A stretch of DNA of 64,000 nt, from assembly GCF_004342445.1 (NCBI RefSeq), contig NZ_SLWW01000001.1, positions 124,001-188,000 on the forward strand. Reading direction: 5' to 3'. A program made the position numbers and the translations under genes. Shown here one piece after another: positions 8,330 to 18,347 of this stretch (the first letter of the stretch is position 1; each line of letters begins with the position of its first letter). This stretch comes from Rhodovulum euryhalinum. Its GTDB lineage: Bacteria; Pseudomonadota; Alphaproteobacteria; Rhodobacterales; Rhodobacteraceae. The notes beneath the pieces were generated by a model, which was not told where the DNA came from, did not search any database, and saw only the letters and a list, made by a program, of their open reading frames with translations.

Positions 8330-11300
8330 ATGGCCCGCTTCTTCATCGACCGTCCGGTGTTCGCCTGGGTCATCTCGATCCTGATCATGGGGGTCGGCCT
8401 GCTGTCGATCTTCAGCCTGCCGATCGCGCAATACCCGCAGATCGCGCCGCCCTCGGTCAGCGTGAACGCCTCTTATCCCGGCGCCTCCGCCGAGACGGTG
8501 GCCAACACCGTCACCCAGGTGATCGAGCAGCAGATGACCGGCCTGGACGGGCTGCGCTATATCTCGTCCTCGTCTACTTCGGCGGGCCAGGCCTCGATCA
8601 CACTGACCTTCGAGACCGGCACCGACCCCGACATCGCCCAGGTCCAGGTCCAGAACAAGCTGGCACAGGCCACGCCGCTGCTGCCCGAAACCGTGCAGCG
8701 CCAGGGGGTCAGCGTGCGCAAGTCCTCGGCCGGTTTCCTTATGGTGATCGCGCTGATCTCGACCGACGGCTCGCTCGAACAGGTGGACCTGTCGGACTAC
8801 ATGGTTTCGAACCTCGTGGACGCGTTCTCGCGGATCGAGGGTGTGGGCGAGGTGCAGGTCTTCGGCTCGCAATACGCGATGCGGATCTGGCTCGACCCGG
8901 CGCAACTGGCTGCCTTCGAACTGACCCCGTCCGACGTGGTGGCGGCCGTTTCGGCCGAGAACGCGCAGATCTCTGCCGGCTCCTTCGGCTCGCTGCCCGC
9001 CCCCGAGGGCCAGCAACTGAACGCCACGATCACGGCGCAATCCCTTCTGACGAGCCCGCAGGATTTCGAGCAGATCGTGCTGCGCGCGGAAACCGATGGC
9101 GGGCTTGTGCTGCTCAAGGACGTGGCCCGGGTCGAGATCGGCGCGGAAAGCTATGACGCGATCGCGCGGCGCAACGGCCAGCCCGCGGCGGGCATGGCGA
9201 TCCGGCTGGCGCCGGGCGCCAACGCGCTGGACACCGCCCGGCTGGTCAAGGCCAAGATTGCGGAATTCGCCGAGTTCTTCCCAGAGAACGTCGACTACGT
9301 GATCCCCTACGACACCACGCCCTTCGTCGAGATCTCGATCAAGGAAGTGGTCAAGACGCTGTTCGAGGCGATCCTTCTGGTCTTCCTCGTGATGCTGCTG
9401 TTCCTGCAGAACATCCGCGCGACGCTGATCCCGACACTCGCCGTTCCCGTCGTCCTGCTGGGCACGTTCGGCATCCTCGCGGCCTTCGGCTTCTCGATCA
9501 ACACGCTGACGATGCTGGCCATGGTGCTGGCGATCGGCCTGCTGGTCGACGACGCGATCGTGGTGGTCGAGAACGTCGAGCGGATCATCGAGGAAGAGGG
9601 GCTTTCTCCGCGCGAGGCGACGCGGAAATCCATGGGCCAGATCACCGGCGCGCTGGTCGGCATCGCGCTCGTGCTGTCGGCGGTGTTCGTGCCGATGGCC
9701 TTCTTCCCCGGCTCGACCGGCGTGATCTATCAGCAATTCTCGATCACCATCGTCTCGGCCATGGCTCTGTCGGTGCTGGTGGCGCTGACGCTGACGCCGG
9801 CGCTGTGCGCGTCGATCCTGCGCTCGAAGGACGTGGTTCACACCCATCGCGGGCCGTTCGGCTGGTTCAACATCGCCTTCGAAAAGCTGACGGGCGGCTA
9901 TGCGGGATCGGTCGGCTGGATCGTGCGCCGGCCGCTGCGCGTCGGACTGATCTACGTGATGCTGGCCATCACGATGGGCTGGCTCTTCGTCAAGACGCCC
10001 ACAGGATTCCTGCCCGAAGAGGACCAGGGCCTGCTCTTCACCCTGATCCAGGCGCCCACGGGCGCGACCGCCGAACGCACACAGGCAGTGGCCGACCAGG
10101 TGAAGGACTTCTACCTGAACGCCGAGACCGGGAACGTGAACTCGGTGTTCACGGTCGTGGGCTTCAGCTTTGCGGGCCGGGGCCAGAACATGGGGCTCGG
10201 CTTCGTCCAGTTGAAGGATTGGGACGAGCGCGCGCGGCCGGACCAGAGCGTGCAGGCGATCGCCGGCCGGGCCTTCGGCGCGTTCAGCCAGATCCAGGAC
10301 GCGATGGTGTTCCCCGTCGTGCCGCCCTCGGTGATCGAGCTGGGCAACGTCTCGGGCTTCGACTTCTACCTGCAGGCGCGCGCGGGCCAGAGCCATGAGG
10401 AATTGCTGGCCGCGCGCAACCAGTTGCTGGGAATGGCCTCGCAAAACCCGATGATCGGCTCGATCCGGCCGAACGGGTTGCAGGATGCGGCACAGTTCAA
10501 CCTGGATATCGACTGGCGCGCGGCGGGCGCGATGGGGCTGTCGGCGACCGATGTCGGGCAGTTGCTGTCGATTGCCTGGGCGGGACGGTACGTGAACGAT
10601 TTCATCGACCGTGGACGGATCAAGCGGGTCTACGTCCAGGGTGCACCCGACGCCCGCGCGACGCCCGAGGACATCGAGATGTGGCGCGTCCGCAATGCCT
10701 CGGGCGGGCTGGTGCCGTTCTCGAACTTCGCCACGGCAAACTGGCAGTTCGGGCCGCAGGGGCTGACCCGCTACAACGGCGTGCCCGCGATGCAATTGCA
10801 GGGCAGCCCCGCGCCAGGCGTCACCACCGGCGAGGCGATGTCCGAGATCGAGCGGCTGGCAGGCCAGTTGCCGCCGGGCTTCGGCGTGGCCTGGACCGGG
10901 CTGTCGCTTGAGGAACGGGAATCGGGCAGTCAGGCGCCGCTGCTTTACGCGCTGTCGCTGGCGGCGGTGTTTCTCTGCCTTGCCGCGCTTTACGAAAGCT
11001 GGGCGATTCCCTTTGCGGTCATGCTGGCCATGCCCATCGGGGTGCTGGGGGCGCTGCTGGGCGCGTGGCTGGGGCAGTTCGAGAACGGGGTATTCTTCCA
11101 GGTGGCGCTGCTGACCGTGATCGGCCTGACCGGCAAGAACGCGATCCTGATCGTCGAATTCGCCCGCGACCGGCAGGAGGCGGGAGAGGATCTGTTCACC
11201 GCCGTCCGCGAAGCCGCGCGGCAGCGGTTCCGGCCGATCATCATGACGTCGATGGCGTTCACGCTGGGGGTGCTGCCGCTGGTGCTGAGTTCGGGCGCGG

Positions 11301-11434
11301 GCTCGGGCGGACGTACGGCGATCGGCTCGGGCGTGCTTGGCGGCACGCTCAGCGCGACGATCCTGGGCGTTCTGTTCGTGCCGCTGTTCTATGTGGCGAT
11401 CCGCAAGCTGGCGGGCGGCCGGATGGCCCGGTGA
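8330..11434 (+). CDS. RND multidrug efflux transporter (AcrB/HAE1 family)
   Basis: 1034 residues, full HAE1 length. It starts [17 protein letters not shown] and carries the family patterns [17 protein letters not shown], the TM4 DD pair in [17 protein letters not shown], and [14 protein letters not shown] in the second half. It is the trimeric proton-driven inner-membrane pump that expels drugs, dyes or bile-salt-like compounds. Encoded directly after its adaptor and presumably repressed by the divergent TetR protein. No outer-membrane channel gene (TolC-like) is present here, so a TolC homologue encoded elsewhere would be needed. Confidence 0.96.
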   Translation: MARFFIDRPVFAWVISILIMGVGLLSIFSLPIAQYPQIAPPSVSVNASYPGASAETVANTVTQVIEQQMTGLDGLRYISSSSTSAGQASITLTFETGTDPDIAQVQVQNKLAQATPLLPETVQRQGVSVRKSSAGFLMVIALISTDGSLEQVDLSDYMVSNLVDAFSRIEGVGEVQVFGSQYAMRIWLDPAQLAAFELTPSDVVAAVSAENAQISAGSFGSLPAPEGQQLNATITAQSLLTSPQDFEQIVLRAETDGGLVLLKDVARVEIGAESYDAIARRNGQPAAGMAIRLAPGANALDTARLVKAKIAEFAEFFPENVDYVIPYDTTPFVEISIKEVVKTLFEAILLVFLVMLLFLQNIRATLIPTLAVPVVLLGTFGILAAFGFSINTLTMLAMVLAIGLLVDDAIVVVENVERIIEEEGLSPREATRKSMGQITGALVGIALVLSAVFVPMAFFPGSTGVIYQQFSITIVSAMALSVLVALTLTPALCASILRSKDVVHTHRGPFGWFNIAFEKLTGGYAGSVGWIVRRPLRVGLIYVMLAITMGWLFVKTPTGFLPEEDQGLLFTLIQAPTGATAERTQAVADQVKDFYLNAETGNVNSVFTVVGFSFAGRGQNMGLGFVQLKDWDERARPDQSVQAIAGRAFGAFSQIQDAMVFPVVPPSVIELGNVSGFDFYLQARAGQSHEELLAARNQLLGMASQNPMIGSIRPNGLQDAAQFNLDIDWRAAGAMGLSATDVGQLLSIAWAGRYVNDFIDRGRIKRVYVQGAPDARATPEDIEMWRVRNASGGLVPFSNFATANWQFGPQGLTRYNGVPAMQLQGSPAPGVTTGEAMSEIERLAGQLPPGFGVAWTGLSLEERESGSQAPLLYALSLAAVFLCLAALYESWAIPFAVMLAMPIGVLGALLGAWLGQFENGVFFQVALLTVIGLTGKNAILIVEFARDRQEAGEDLFTAVREAARQRFRPIIMTSMAFTLGVLPLVLSSGAGSGGRTAIGSGVLGGTLSATILGVLFVPLFYVAIRKLAGGRMAR

Positions 11435-11452
11435 TCACCGGACAAACGGGCG

Positions 11453-12484
11453 CTATCGTCCGGGCGGACAGCCTGACATCGTCGTATCCGTGAAGAAGGA
11501 CACACAGCCACGGCCACGGCGCTTGGCGTCGTAAAGCGCGACATCCGCTTCGTGGAACAGGCGCACCGGGTCGGAACGGTCGTTCCGCGTCGAGATTGCC
11601 ACGCCGATGCTGGCCGAGATGCGGCACTCCGTGCCATGCGCGAGGATCGGCCGTTCCAGCCACTCGATCAGCCGCTCACCAATCCGCCGCAGCTGGGCCG
11701 GGTCGACGATATCGGCCATGAGGATCACGAACTCGTCGCCACCGAACCGCGCGACAAGGTCCTGGGTGCGCGATTGCGACCGCAGAATCCCGGCGGTCTC
11801 GACCAGCACCGCGTCGCCCGTGACATGGCCATGGGTGTCGTTGACCTGCTTGAAGAAATCCAGGTCGATATGCGCCAGCGAAAAGGGCCGCCCCTGCGCG
11901 AGGAATTGTTCCAGCGTGGCGTCCAGTCGGCGGCGGTTGGCAAGCCCGGTCAGGGTATCGGTCGCCGCCTCGGTCTCGGCCGAGACGCGGGCGCCGTTAA
12001 GCCGCTGGGCGAGGCGCCGCAGCTCTCCCGCGACGGCGGACTTGGCCTCGGTCAGGTACAGCAGTTCGGCCGCAAGTTCGGTCGGGGCGAAGTCCCGAAG
12101 CGTCAGGTCGAACCGGCCCACCGCCTCGATCAGCGAGATCCCCATCGAGACGTTGAGAAGCGCGCCGCCCGCGCCGGACAGGCCAACGACCATCCCCTTG
12201 AGCGGCAGCGACGGCGCGGCAGCGAGCGATAGCTTCAGCGGCACCCCCGCCAGAGCGAGAAGCCCGGCCATGTCGTCCGCACCGCGTGGGCGACGCAGCG
12301 TCACGACATCTGCAAACGGGCGCCCGATCAGGTCGGGCCCGGCCAGCCGCGCAAGCGTAGGCCCCGTGCTGCAGATGCACCCGCACGCGTCGATGCAAAG
12401 ATGCATCGGCATAAGCTGGCCAAGTGCCAGGGGATCGAACCCGATGGCCTGATCCTCAAGCCTGGTATCGCGCGCCATGTTCAT
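11453..12484 (-). CDS. HNOBA-like/GGDEF diguanylate cyclase, partner of the H-NOX-like protein
   Basis: 343 residues. Residues about 20-140 resemble the heme-NO-binding-associated (HNOBA, PAS-like) domain of guanylate cyclases (LMPMHLCIDACGCICS). A helical linker (about 140-175) follows, then a GGDEF domain with an intact GGDEF and an RxxD inhibitory I-site (RTQD) five residues before it. So it is probably an active, product-inhibited diguanylate cyclase making c-di-GMP. The ATG at 12484 overlaps the H-NOX stop as ATGA, so the two are translationally coupled, copying the H-NOX/HNOBA/cyclase order of soluble guanylate cyclase on two chains. Confidence 0.9.
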   Translation of the reverse strand: MNMARDTRLEDQAIGFDPLALGQLMPMHLCIDACGCICSTGPTLARLAGPDLIGRPFADVVTLRRPRGADDMAGLLALAGVPLKLSLAAAPSLPLKGMVVGLSGAGGALLNVSMGISLIEAVGRFDLTLRDFAPTELAAELLYLTEAKSAVAGELRRLAQRLNGARVSAETEAATDTLTGLANRRRLDATLEQFLAQGRPFSLAHIDLDFFKQVNDTHGHVTGDAVLVETAGILRSQSRTQDLVARFGGDEFVILMADIVDPAQLRRIGERLIEWLERPILAHGTECRISASIGVAISTRNDRSDPVRLFHEADVALYDAKRRGRGCVSFFTDTTMSGCPPGR

Positions 12485-13068
12485 GGGCACCCGGCCACCA
12501 GCGAGAAACTGCGCCCCGAATGGAACGTGGCGTCAAGCAGGCTGACGGTCAGCGTCGCACCGTCGCGTCGACGGTCGGTCACGTCGAGCAGCGCCAGCGC
12601 GCCGTAATCGTCGGCCATTGCCCGAAGCATGCCCTGGAGGACGAATTCCGCCCCCGGCCAGCCGCCGCGACACTGGATCAGGAACCCCTTCTCCCCGTCC
12701 TCGGCGAGTTCCAATTCAGGCATCTCGAGATCGGGAACGGCAAGCCTGGTGCGATCAGGCAGATCCTCGAGTGAGAAAAGAAACTCCAGGAAGGTCTCGC
12801 CGCCGAACCGCAACAGCCGGCGCAACGCCTCGTGATCGGAGTGCGAGACGAGATAGGTTCCGAGATCCTCAAGCAGCATCTCGCGCGTCAGGCCCACATG
12901 CGCCACCGCGGCGTGGAGAACCGCGTCGGTCAGTGAATCCTCATAGGTCAGCATGGCCTCGAATCCGCCGGGTTCCACCCCGGCGACCCGCGCCACATGC
13001 GTCCAGCATTTCCCTCCATAAGTATCGACCAGGAAACACTGAATCGCGCGGTTCAAAAGACCGTGCAT
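12481..13068 (-). CDS. H-NOX-like (HNOB) sensor lacking the heme-ligating histidine
   Basis: 195 residues spanning a whole H-NOX domain: MHGLLNRAIQCFLVDTYGG at the start and GTYLVSHSDHEALRRLLRFG in the middle. Aligned by eye to guanylate cyclase LDALHDHL, this protein reads LEDLPDRT at residues 100-107, so the proximal heme ligand His is Pro104. The YxSxR heme-propionate motif reads LIQCR (130-134), keeping only Arg134. It therefore probably does not bind heme in the usual way. Coupled by ATGA to the GGDEF partner. Confidence 0.85.
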   Translation of the reverse strand: MHGLLNRAIQCFLVDTYGGKCWTHVARVAGVEPGGFEAMLTYEDSLTDAVLHAAVAHVGLTREMLLEDLGTYLVSHSDHEALRRLLRFGGETFLEFLFSLEDLPDRTRLAVPDLEMPELELAEDGEKGFLIQCRGGWPGAEFVLQGMLRAMADDYGALALLDVTDRRRDGATLTVSLLDATFHSGRSFSLVAGCP

Positions 13069-13179
13069 AAATGAACTCCGGCAACGGTGTCCTCGTTAAC
13101 GCGGCCAGATTGCGCAGAAGGAATTAAGAAAATGCAAAATCCGACGGGGAAGCGACGCCTTCCGGTCCGGGAACGACCC

Positions 13180-14952
13180 TCAGCGGCCGAAAAACAGGCT
13201 CCGCCCCTCGACCTCGATCGCGTTCAGCCGCTGCGGCGCAAGGCTGTAGTCGCCTGCGATCAGCGCGTCGATCGCGTCATCCGCGGCACGCCAGAAATCC
13301 GTGCCCGCCAGGAATTCGGGGCTGCGCATGGCAAATCCCTCATCCTCGCGGAAATAGGCCCGGACCAGCAGTGCACCGGCCGGGTTGTGGGCGACGATCA
13401 GCACCTCGTCGCCCGGCCGGGGTTCCGAGAAATCCGCCAGAACCGCAACACAACCGGGATTGCCGCCCGCGGTACGGTAGTCGCAGGCCCGGCCGATCTG
13501 CTGCAGTTCCCACAACCGCAGGCTGGACAGAAGCCCCCCGGGCAACGCCCGGCCCTCGGGCCGTACCGGCAGGCGGGCGGCAAGGTCGGCGGCCAGTTGC
13601 GCGACATCGTCGCCCTCGCCCGACCGGTCGAAGGCATAGCGGCTGTCGGCCAGCGCAAGCGCCGCCAGCCGTTCGGCCAGGCGCGCGGCCTCCGGGTGGT
13701 CGCCTAAAGCGGCGAGCCGCCCGATCCCGTCCTGTCCGGCCCTGCCCCAGTCCCGCCCGATCGCCCAGAGATCAAGCGCATCGGCCGCCGTGCGGCCATG
13801 TTCGAACCGGGCAATCTGGTTGGCCACCGACAGCCGCTGCGGGTCAAGCACCGGCGTGAAGAACGCTGCGATCAGCAGCATCGCCGCCCCCGCCATCGCC
13901 ACGTTGGCCCGCCGGATGCGCCCGCCCCAGCCCGCGCCCCGCAGAACCGCCAGCGCATAGGCCGCCCCATACCCCATCGCAAGCGCCGCAAGCGCCGCGG
14001 CGATCACCCGGTCGGGGCTGAGACCGTATTGCGAAATGCGCATCCAGACCGCGAACCCCGCCAGCAAGGCAAGCGCCGGCAACAAGAGCGCCAGCAGCCG
14101 GCAGCACCAGTCGGTCAGCCCGCCCGGCACCCGCCGATCCTCGTCCGCGTCAAGCCCGGTCGAGACCAGCGTCGCCGCGCCGAACGCCATCGCCAGCAGG
14201 ATGCCCGCCGCCGACAACGTGCCGAACAGGTTCGACAACCCGCGGAACGGCAGCGCCGCAAGGAAGATCGACACCACCACAAGCACCACCGGCAGCAACA
14301 GGCGCAACAGCCGGAGTACGAGATCGGGCGAGACATAGTCCGACAGCTCGCCCACCACCGCAAGCGCAAGCCCCAGCGTCACCCCGCTCAGCAGGTAGGG
14401 CGCCGCATCCTGGTCGAGCAGCCGCTCGATCACGTCGATGCCGACAAGTTCCAGAAGCGCGTTGGACAGAAACAGCACGCCCCAGACAAGGCCGACGAAA
14501 AGCCAGGCCGCGGCAAGGCGGACCACGATCATCCAGGACTGGGTAAACAGCACCCGGTAGTCGCCGATCCGCGTGTCCCGGCCAAGCCCGGCCGCCAGGA
14601 AGGGCAGCGCAAGGAACAGCAGGACCGCGAAACCGGCCCCGGGATGGCCGGTGCCCAGGAACGCGGAAACCGCGGCGAAGCGGAAGCTTGCCCAGACCAT
14701 CAGCCCCGAGAGCGGCAGCGCGGCAAGCACCCCGGCTATCAGCGCGCGGGCAAGCGGCAGGGGGCCGGTCAGCGCAAGCGCCGCTGGGAAGAAGGCCGCC
14801 CCGAGGCTGGTCAGGAACAGGTGGCCGCGCGGCGCCGACCCCATCCGGTCGGGCAGCACGTCAAGCAGGAGCCAGGCCGCCAGCCCGGCAAGAAATCCCA
14901 ACACGCCCAGGGTGATCCGCCCCGACAGGGGCGCCGCCTGTGTCTCGCCCAT
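13180..14952 (-). CDS. DUF4153 membrane protein
   Basis: About 590 residues from the ATG at 14952 (GGAGG six bases upstream). The first two thirds hold roughly ten to twelve hydrophobic helices (for example GVLGFLAGLAAWLLLDVLP and IVVRLAAAWLFVGLVWGVLF). The C-terminal 170 residues are soluble, follow the last helix (MAGAAMLLIAAFFTPVLD), and resemble the folded tail of DUF4153 proteins. No enzymatic motif is evident. It stands alone between c-di-GMP genes on the same strand; function unknown. Confidence 0.8.
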   Translation of the reverse strand: MGETQAAPLSGRITLGVLGFLAGLAAWLLLDVLPDRMGSAPRGHLFLTSLGAAFFPAALALTGPLPLARALIAGVLAALPLSGLMVWASFRFAAVSAFLGTGHPGAGFAVLLFLALPFLAAGLGRDTRIGDYRVLFTQSWMIVVRLAAAWLFVGLVWGVLFLSNALLELVGIDVIERLLDQDAAPYLLSGVTLGLALAVVGELSDYVSPDLVLRLLRLLLPVVLVVVSIFLAALPFRGLSNLFGTLSAAGILLAMAFGAATLVSTGLDADEDRRVPGGLTDWCCRLLALLLPALALLAGFAVWMRISQYGLSPDRVIAAALAALAMGYGAAYALAVLRGAGWGGRIRRANVAMAGAAMLLIAAFFTPVLDPQRLSVANQIARFEHGRTAADALDLWAIGRDWGRAGQDGIGRLAALGDHPEAARLAERLAALALADSRYAFDRSGEGDDVAQLAADLAARLPVRPEGRALPGGLLSSLRLWELQQIGRACDYRTAGGNPGCVAVLADFSEPRPGDEVLIVAHNPAGALLVRAYFREDEGFAMRSPEFLAGTDFWRAADDAIDALIAGDYSLAPQRLNAIEVEGRSLFFGR

Positions 14953-15078
14953 CGCCCGCCTCCGCCTTGCCTCTGGCGTGACCATAGCCCCGCCCGGCCG
15001 GGCGGACCAGTGGCCGGGCGAGCCGATCCCGGGGACAGGGGCGCCACGCAAAGCATCCGCAGACGCCCGATCCCGCGG

Positions 15079-16482
15079 TCAGGCCGCCGTGCGGCTGATC
15101 TCGACGGTGTTGCGTCCCGATGCCTTGGCGCCGTAAAGGGCGCGATCTGCCTGTTCCATCAGACGCTTGACCTCGGCTTCGAGATCGGCGTCCTCCGATG
15201 CCGGCGCCCGGTCGCTGCCGAAGGCAACGCCGATGCTGATCGTGACCCCGATCTCGCCTGCCCCATCGGGCAGCACCACCGGGCGCGCCCCGATCTCGGT
15301 GCGCAGCCGCTCGGCCGTGGCGCAGGCAAGCTCGAACTCGGTCTCGGGCAGGGCCACCATGAATTCCTCGCCGCCGATCCGTGCCACCAGGTCGACCGGG
15401 CGCAGGTTTTCCTTGAGCCGACGCGCCACCTCGACCAGCACAGTATCACCCGCGGCATGGCCATGACGGTCGTTCACCCGCTTGAACCGGTCGATGTCGA
15501 GCAGCATCACCGCATAGCCGCGCCCGGTCCCGGCCGCACGCTCGGCGATCCGCGCAAGATGGGGTAGCGCGTAGCGACGGTTGAAGAGCCCGGTCAGAGG
15601 GTCGATCAGGGCCAGCCGCAGCCCGTCCTCAAGCGTGGCGCGCAGCCGGTCGGCCTGCTGCTTGCGGCGCAACTGGCTGCGGATCCGGATCGCCAGTTCC
15701 TGCGGATCGGCCGGTGCCGACACGAGGTCGTTTGCCCCGAGGTCAAGCGCCATCGCCGCGGTCTCGCGGGCGGTCTCGGGCACCACGACCAAAACGGCGG
15801 AATGGCGGGTTTTCGCGTTCGCGCGCAGTTCCGACACCAGGCGCAATCCCGCGCCCTCGGGGGCAAGCCGCGAGTCGATCACGAAGACATCGGGCGTAAG
15901 CATGTCCTCGGGCGGGGTCAGCGCCTCGGCCCGGGTGATGGTCGACAGCGCATCCGACAAAAGCGGCGCAAGCGCGGCCCGCCAACTGCGTCCGGTGCGG
16001 GGGTCCGCAGAGATCAACGCCACCCGGCCCTGCGGCGCAAATCCCTCGGCCGCCTCGGCAAAGCCGAGCGCACGATGGGTGCCGTTGCGCAAGGCAAGCT
16101 CTTCGGCGGTCTCCCGTGCCCGCAGCAGGTTGCGCACCCGCGCCAGCAGGATCATCTCGTCCAGCGGTTTCGACAGGAACTCGTCCGCCCCGGCCTCGAG
16201 CGCGCGCATCTTCGCCTCGGTCGAGCGCGCCCCGGTCACCACAATCAGCGGGATGGCGGCGGTTTCGGGATGAGCCTTCAGGCGGCGGCAGAGCTCGGTC
16301 CCGTCCATGTCGGGAAGGGTCATGTCCAGCAGGATCAGGTCCGGCCGGTCCCTCCGCGCCGTCGCCAACGCCACGGTGCCATCGCTGGCCTGCAACACCT
16401 CGTAGTGCGCCTCGCTCAGCCGGACCTTCATTACGATTCGGTTGGTGGCGACATCGTCGACTATCAGGATTCGCCGGGACAT
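15079..16482 (-). CDS. pleD: PleD-like response regulator diguanylate cyclase (REC-REC-GGDEF)
   Basis: 467 residues, the PleD length. REC1 (1-120) has the acidic pair in ILIVDDVATNR, the phosphoacceptor in LILLDMTLPDMDG and the switch lysine in FLSKPLD. REC2 (about 155-275) keeps the fold but lacks the acidic pair and lysine (SAPAD), as expected for the dimerisation adaptor. The GGDEF domain has GGEEF with an RPVD I-site five residues before it. It makes c-di-GMP on phosphorylation. Start ATG 16482 follows GGGAGAG. Divergent from the DUF3572 gene. Confidence 0.93.
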   Translation of the reverse strand: MSRRILIVDDVATNRIVMKVRLSEAHYEVLQASDGTVALATARRDRPDLILLDMTLPDMDGTELCRRLKAHPETAAIPLIVVTGARSTEAKMRALEAGADEFLSKPLDEMILLARVRNLLRARETAEELALRNGTHRALGFAEAAEGFAPQGRVALISADPRTGRSWRAALAPLLSDALSTITRAEALTPPEDMLTPDVFVIDSRLAPEGAGLRLVSELRANAKTRHSAVLVVVPETARETAAMALDLGANDLVSAPADPQELAIRIRSQLRRKQQADRLRATLEDGLRLALIDPLTGLFNRRYALPHLARIAERAAGTGRGYAVMLLDIDRFKRVNDRHGHAAGDTVLVEVARRLKENLRPVDLVARIGGEEFMVALPETEFELACATAERLRTEIGARPVVLPDGAGEIGVTISIGVAFGSDRAPASEDADLEAEVKRLMEQADRALYGAKASGRNTVEISRTAA

Positions 16483-16593
16483 CGGCGCCTCTCCCCTGCC
16501 TTGGATCGTGAACTTTTTACCCGTTTTTTCGAGGTTCAGTCTTGGGCAGTAAGTGTTAACAAACCCTTTAACCAACCACGGGAGAAAGCAGGG

Positions 16594-16869
16594 ATGCGAG
16601 AATCCGCCGACGTCGTGGCGCTGCGCGCGCTGGCCTGGCTCGTGGGCAATGACGACCTGCTGCCGGTCTTCCTCGGCGCCACCGGCGCAGGAGAACGCGA
16701 TCTGCGCGAGCGCGCGGGGGATCCGGACTTCCTGGCCTCGGTTCTGGACTTCCTGTTGATGGATGATGCCTGGGTGATCGCCTTCTGCGACGCCGCCGGC
16801 CTGAAGGGCGAGGCGGTGATGCGGGCGCGGGCTGCGCTGCCGGGCGGCGCCGATCCGCACTGGACCTGA
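16594..16869 (+). CDS. DUF3572 family protein
   Basis: 91 residues, mostly helical: MRESADVVALRALAWLVGND, then FLGATGAGERDLRERAGDPDFLASVLDFLLMDD. This matches the small alphaproteobacterial DUF3572 family, which is commonly encoded beside pleD. The start at 16594 has GGAG nine bases upstream; longer in-frame extensions run antisense to pleD and are spurious. Function is unknown; the conserved pairing with pleD suggests a link to cell-cycle or c-di-GMP control. Confidence 0.88.
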   Translation: MRESADVVALRALAWLVGNDDLLPVFLGATGAGERDLRERAGDPDFLASVLDFLLMDDAWVIAFCDAAGLKGEAVMRARAALPGGADPHWT

Positions 16870-16917
16870 CGGTGCGGGACATCGGGACAACATCAGGCGA
16901 ACGGAAAAGGGGCAGTC

Positions 16918-17625
16918 ATGGCACGCATCACCGCAATCCTGTTCGACAAGGACGGCACGCTCTTCGATTTCCACACCAGTTGGGGGGACTGGGCCACACG
17001 ACTCCTCGAAGGGCTCGCCGGGAACGACGGGGCGCGCCACGGGGCGCTGGCCGAAGCGATCGGCTTTGACCGGGCTGCCCGGCGATTCCGGCGCGACAGC
17101 GTGGTGATCGCCTCGACCGCCGAGGACATCGCCATGCGCATGCTGCCGCACCTGCCGCCGGACACCGACCTGCCGCGGCTTGTTGCGACGCTGAACGCGG
17201 CGGCGGCGGCCGCGCCGATGCAGCCCGCGGTGCCGCTTCAACCCCTGCTGGAGGCGCTGGCGGCGCGCGGGCTTGCCCTCGGGGTGGCCACCAACGACGC
17301 CGAACACCCGGCCCGCGCCCATCTCGTGGCGGCGGGAATCGCCGACCGGTTCGACTTCGTCGCGGGATATGACAGCGGGCACGGCGCCAAGCCCGACCCC
17401 GGCCAGTTGCTCGCCTTCGCAGTGGCAACCGGGCGGGCGCCGGCAGAGGTGCTGATGGTCGGCGACAGCCGGCACGATCTGAGCGCCGGACGCCGGGCAG
17501 GAATGGCGACGGTCGCGGTGCTGACCGGTGCCGCCACGGCTGAAGAGCTTGCCGATCTCGCCGATGCCGTCCTGCCGAATATCGGGCACCTGCCGGACTT
17601 CCTCGACCGGCTGGCGCCGGGATAG
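16918..17625 (+). CDS. HAD-superfamily hydrolase (phosphoglycolate-phosphatase-like)
   Basis: 235 residues. HAD motif I is LFDKDGTLFD near residues 8-17, motif II LGVATND near 122, and motif III/IV KPDPGQL with VLMVGDSRHDL near 178-188. The helical cap between motifs I and II indicates subclass I (Gph-like). The substrate is not predictable: phosphoglycolate, a nucleotide or a sugar phosphate. It follows DUF3572 by 48 bases and may share its transcript. Confidence 0.88.
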   Translation: MARITAILFDKDGTLFDFHTSWGDWATRLLEGLAGNDGARHGALAEAIGFDRAARRFRRDSVVIASTAEDIAMRMLPHLPPDTDLPRLVATLNAAAAAAPMQPAVPLQPLLEALAARGLALGVATNDAEHPARAHLVAAGIADRFDFVAGYDSGHGAKPDPGQLLAFAVATGRAPAEVLMVGDSRHDLSAGRRAGMATVAVLTGAATAEELADLADAVLPNIGHLPDFLDRLAPG

Positions 17626-17694
17626 CCAGGGCCCGGCACGGCGCCCATGCCTGTGGACATTGGCCGCCAACATGACCAGGCGCGTCCTTTCGGA

Positions 17695-17756
17695 CTTCTT
17701 CTTGGCGGAAGTACTCCGGGGGGTCGCGGGGGGCAGCGCCCCCCGCGCGGGTCGCC
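17695..17756. repeat. 62-bp dispersed intergenic repeat, copy 1
   Basis: This block, beginning CTTCTTCTTGGC and ending GGGTCGCC, recurs at 62028-62089 with only two mismatches over 62 bases. Its core is an inverted repeat GGGGGG-CAGC-GCCCCCC that would form a very stable hairpin. Both copies lie just downstream of a plus-strand gene (here the HAD hydrolase). It could act as a REP/BIME-like mRNA 3'-end element or terminator. Confidence 0.8.
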
Positions 17757-17823
17757 TTGCAAGGCAAGGCGAAACCCGAAGGACCTCCCCACGCATACAG
17801 CCGGTCTCCGCCCGGGGGCGCGT

Positions 17824-18345
17824 TCAGGGCCGCCCGGTGCCGCGCTCCCCATCGCCGCCCCGCGGCGGGCCGCGGCGCAGCACGCGCTCCAGCCGGTCGG
17901 CAAAGGCGGCTCGGTCCGCGCCGCTCATCGCGCCGACGCGATCCAGCGTAAGGCTTTGCACCAGTGCCGCCTGGTCCTGCACGCGGGCCTGCTGGGCCTG
18001 CACCACCGCAACGACCCGCGCGTGTTCATAGGGCTCGGCCCGGAGCGCCGCCAGCAGGTCGCGGAACCCCTGCCGTACCGCCGCCCGGTTCTCGCGCAGC
18101 CGCGGCGCCTCGGCCTTCAATGCGGCGCGCAGGGCCGCGCGGTCCGTATCGGCCAACGCCCGGCCATAGGGCCCGTACTCCCCGGGGGCGAAGGCCGTCC
18201 GCGGCGGATGGTCACGCCCCTTGTTCAGCACCGCGCCACCCACGACCCCAAGGATCAGGACATTCAGCGCAAGGCTTGCCACCAGTGCCACGCGCACCCA
18301 GGTCCGGGTGCGGGGCGGCACGGCGGTGTTGTCGGTCCCGGCCAT
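17824..18345 (-). CDS. Periplasmic heavy-metal-sensor-like protein (CnrX/ZraP fold)
   Basis: 173 residues. An N-terminal membrane anchor (VALVASLALNVLILGVVGGAVL, about 17-38) is followed by a helical, charged periplasmic domain (GRALADTDRAALRAALKAEAPRL and later helices), the pattern of the RcnB/ZraP/CnrX-like family. It is the last gene after an ECF sigma factor and a small membrane protein, with two bases between stop and start. It may act as part of the sigma-factor sensing module. No obvious His/Met metal site is visible. Confidence 0.72.
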   Translation of the reverse strand: MAGTDNTAVPPRTRTWVRVALVASLALNVLILGVVGGAVLNKGRDHPPRTAFAPGEYGPYGRALADTDRAALRAALKAEAPRLRENRAAVRQGFRDLLAALRAEPYEHARVVAVVQAQQARVQDQAALVQSLTLDRVGAMSGADRAAFADRLERVLRRGPPRGGDGERGTGRP

Positions 18346-18347
18346 CT

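Noticed and set aside
7883-10795. 970-residue minus-strand reading frame antisense to the RND pump
   Set aside because: Composition is His/Arg/Gln/Asp-rich and repetitive without any fold or motif; it mirrors GC3 bias of the real RND gene.
11437-11462. Bidirectional terminator between the RND pump and GGDEF genes
   Set aside because: CCGGAC/GTCCGG arms are only six bases, loop is long and no T run follows.
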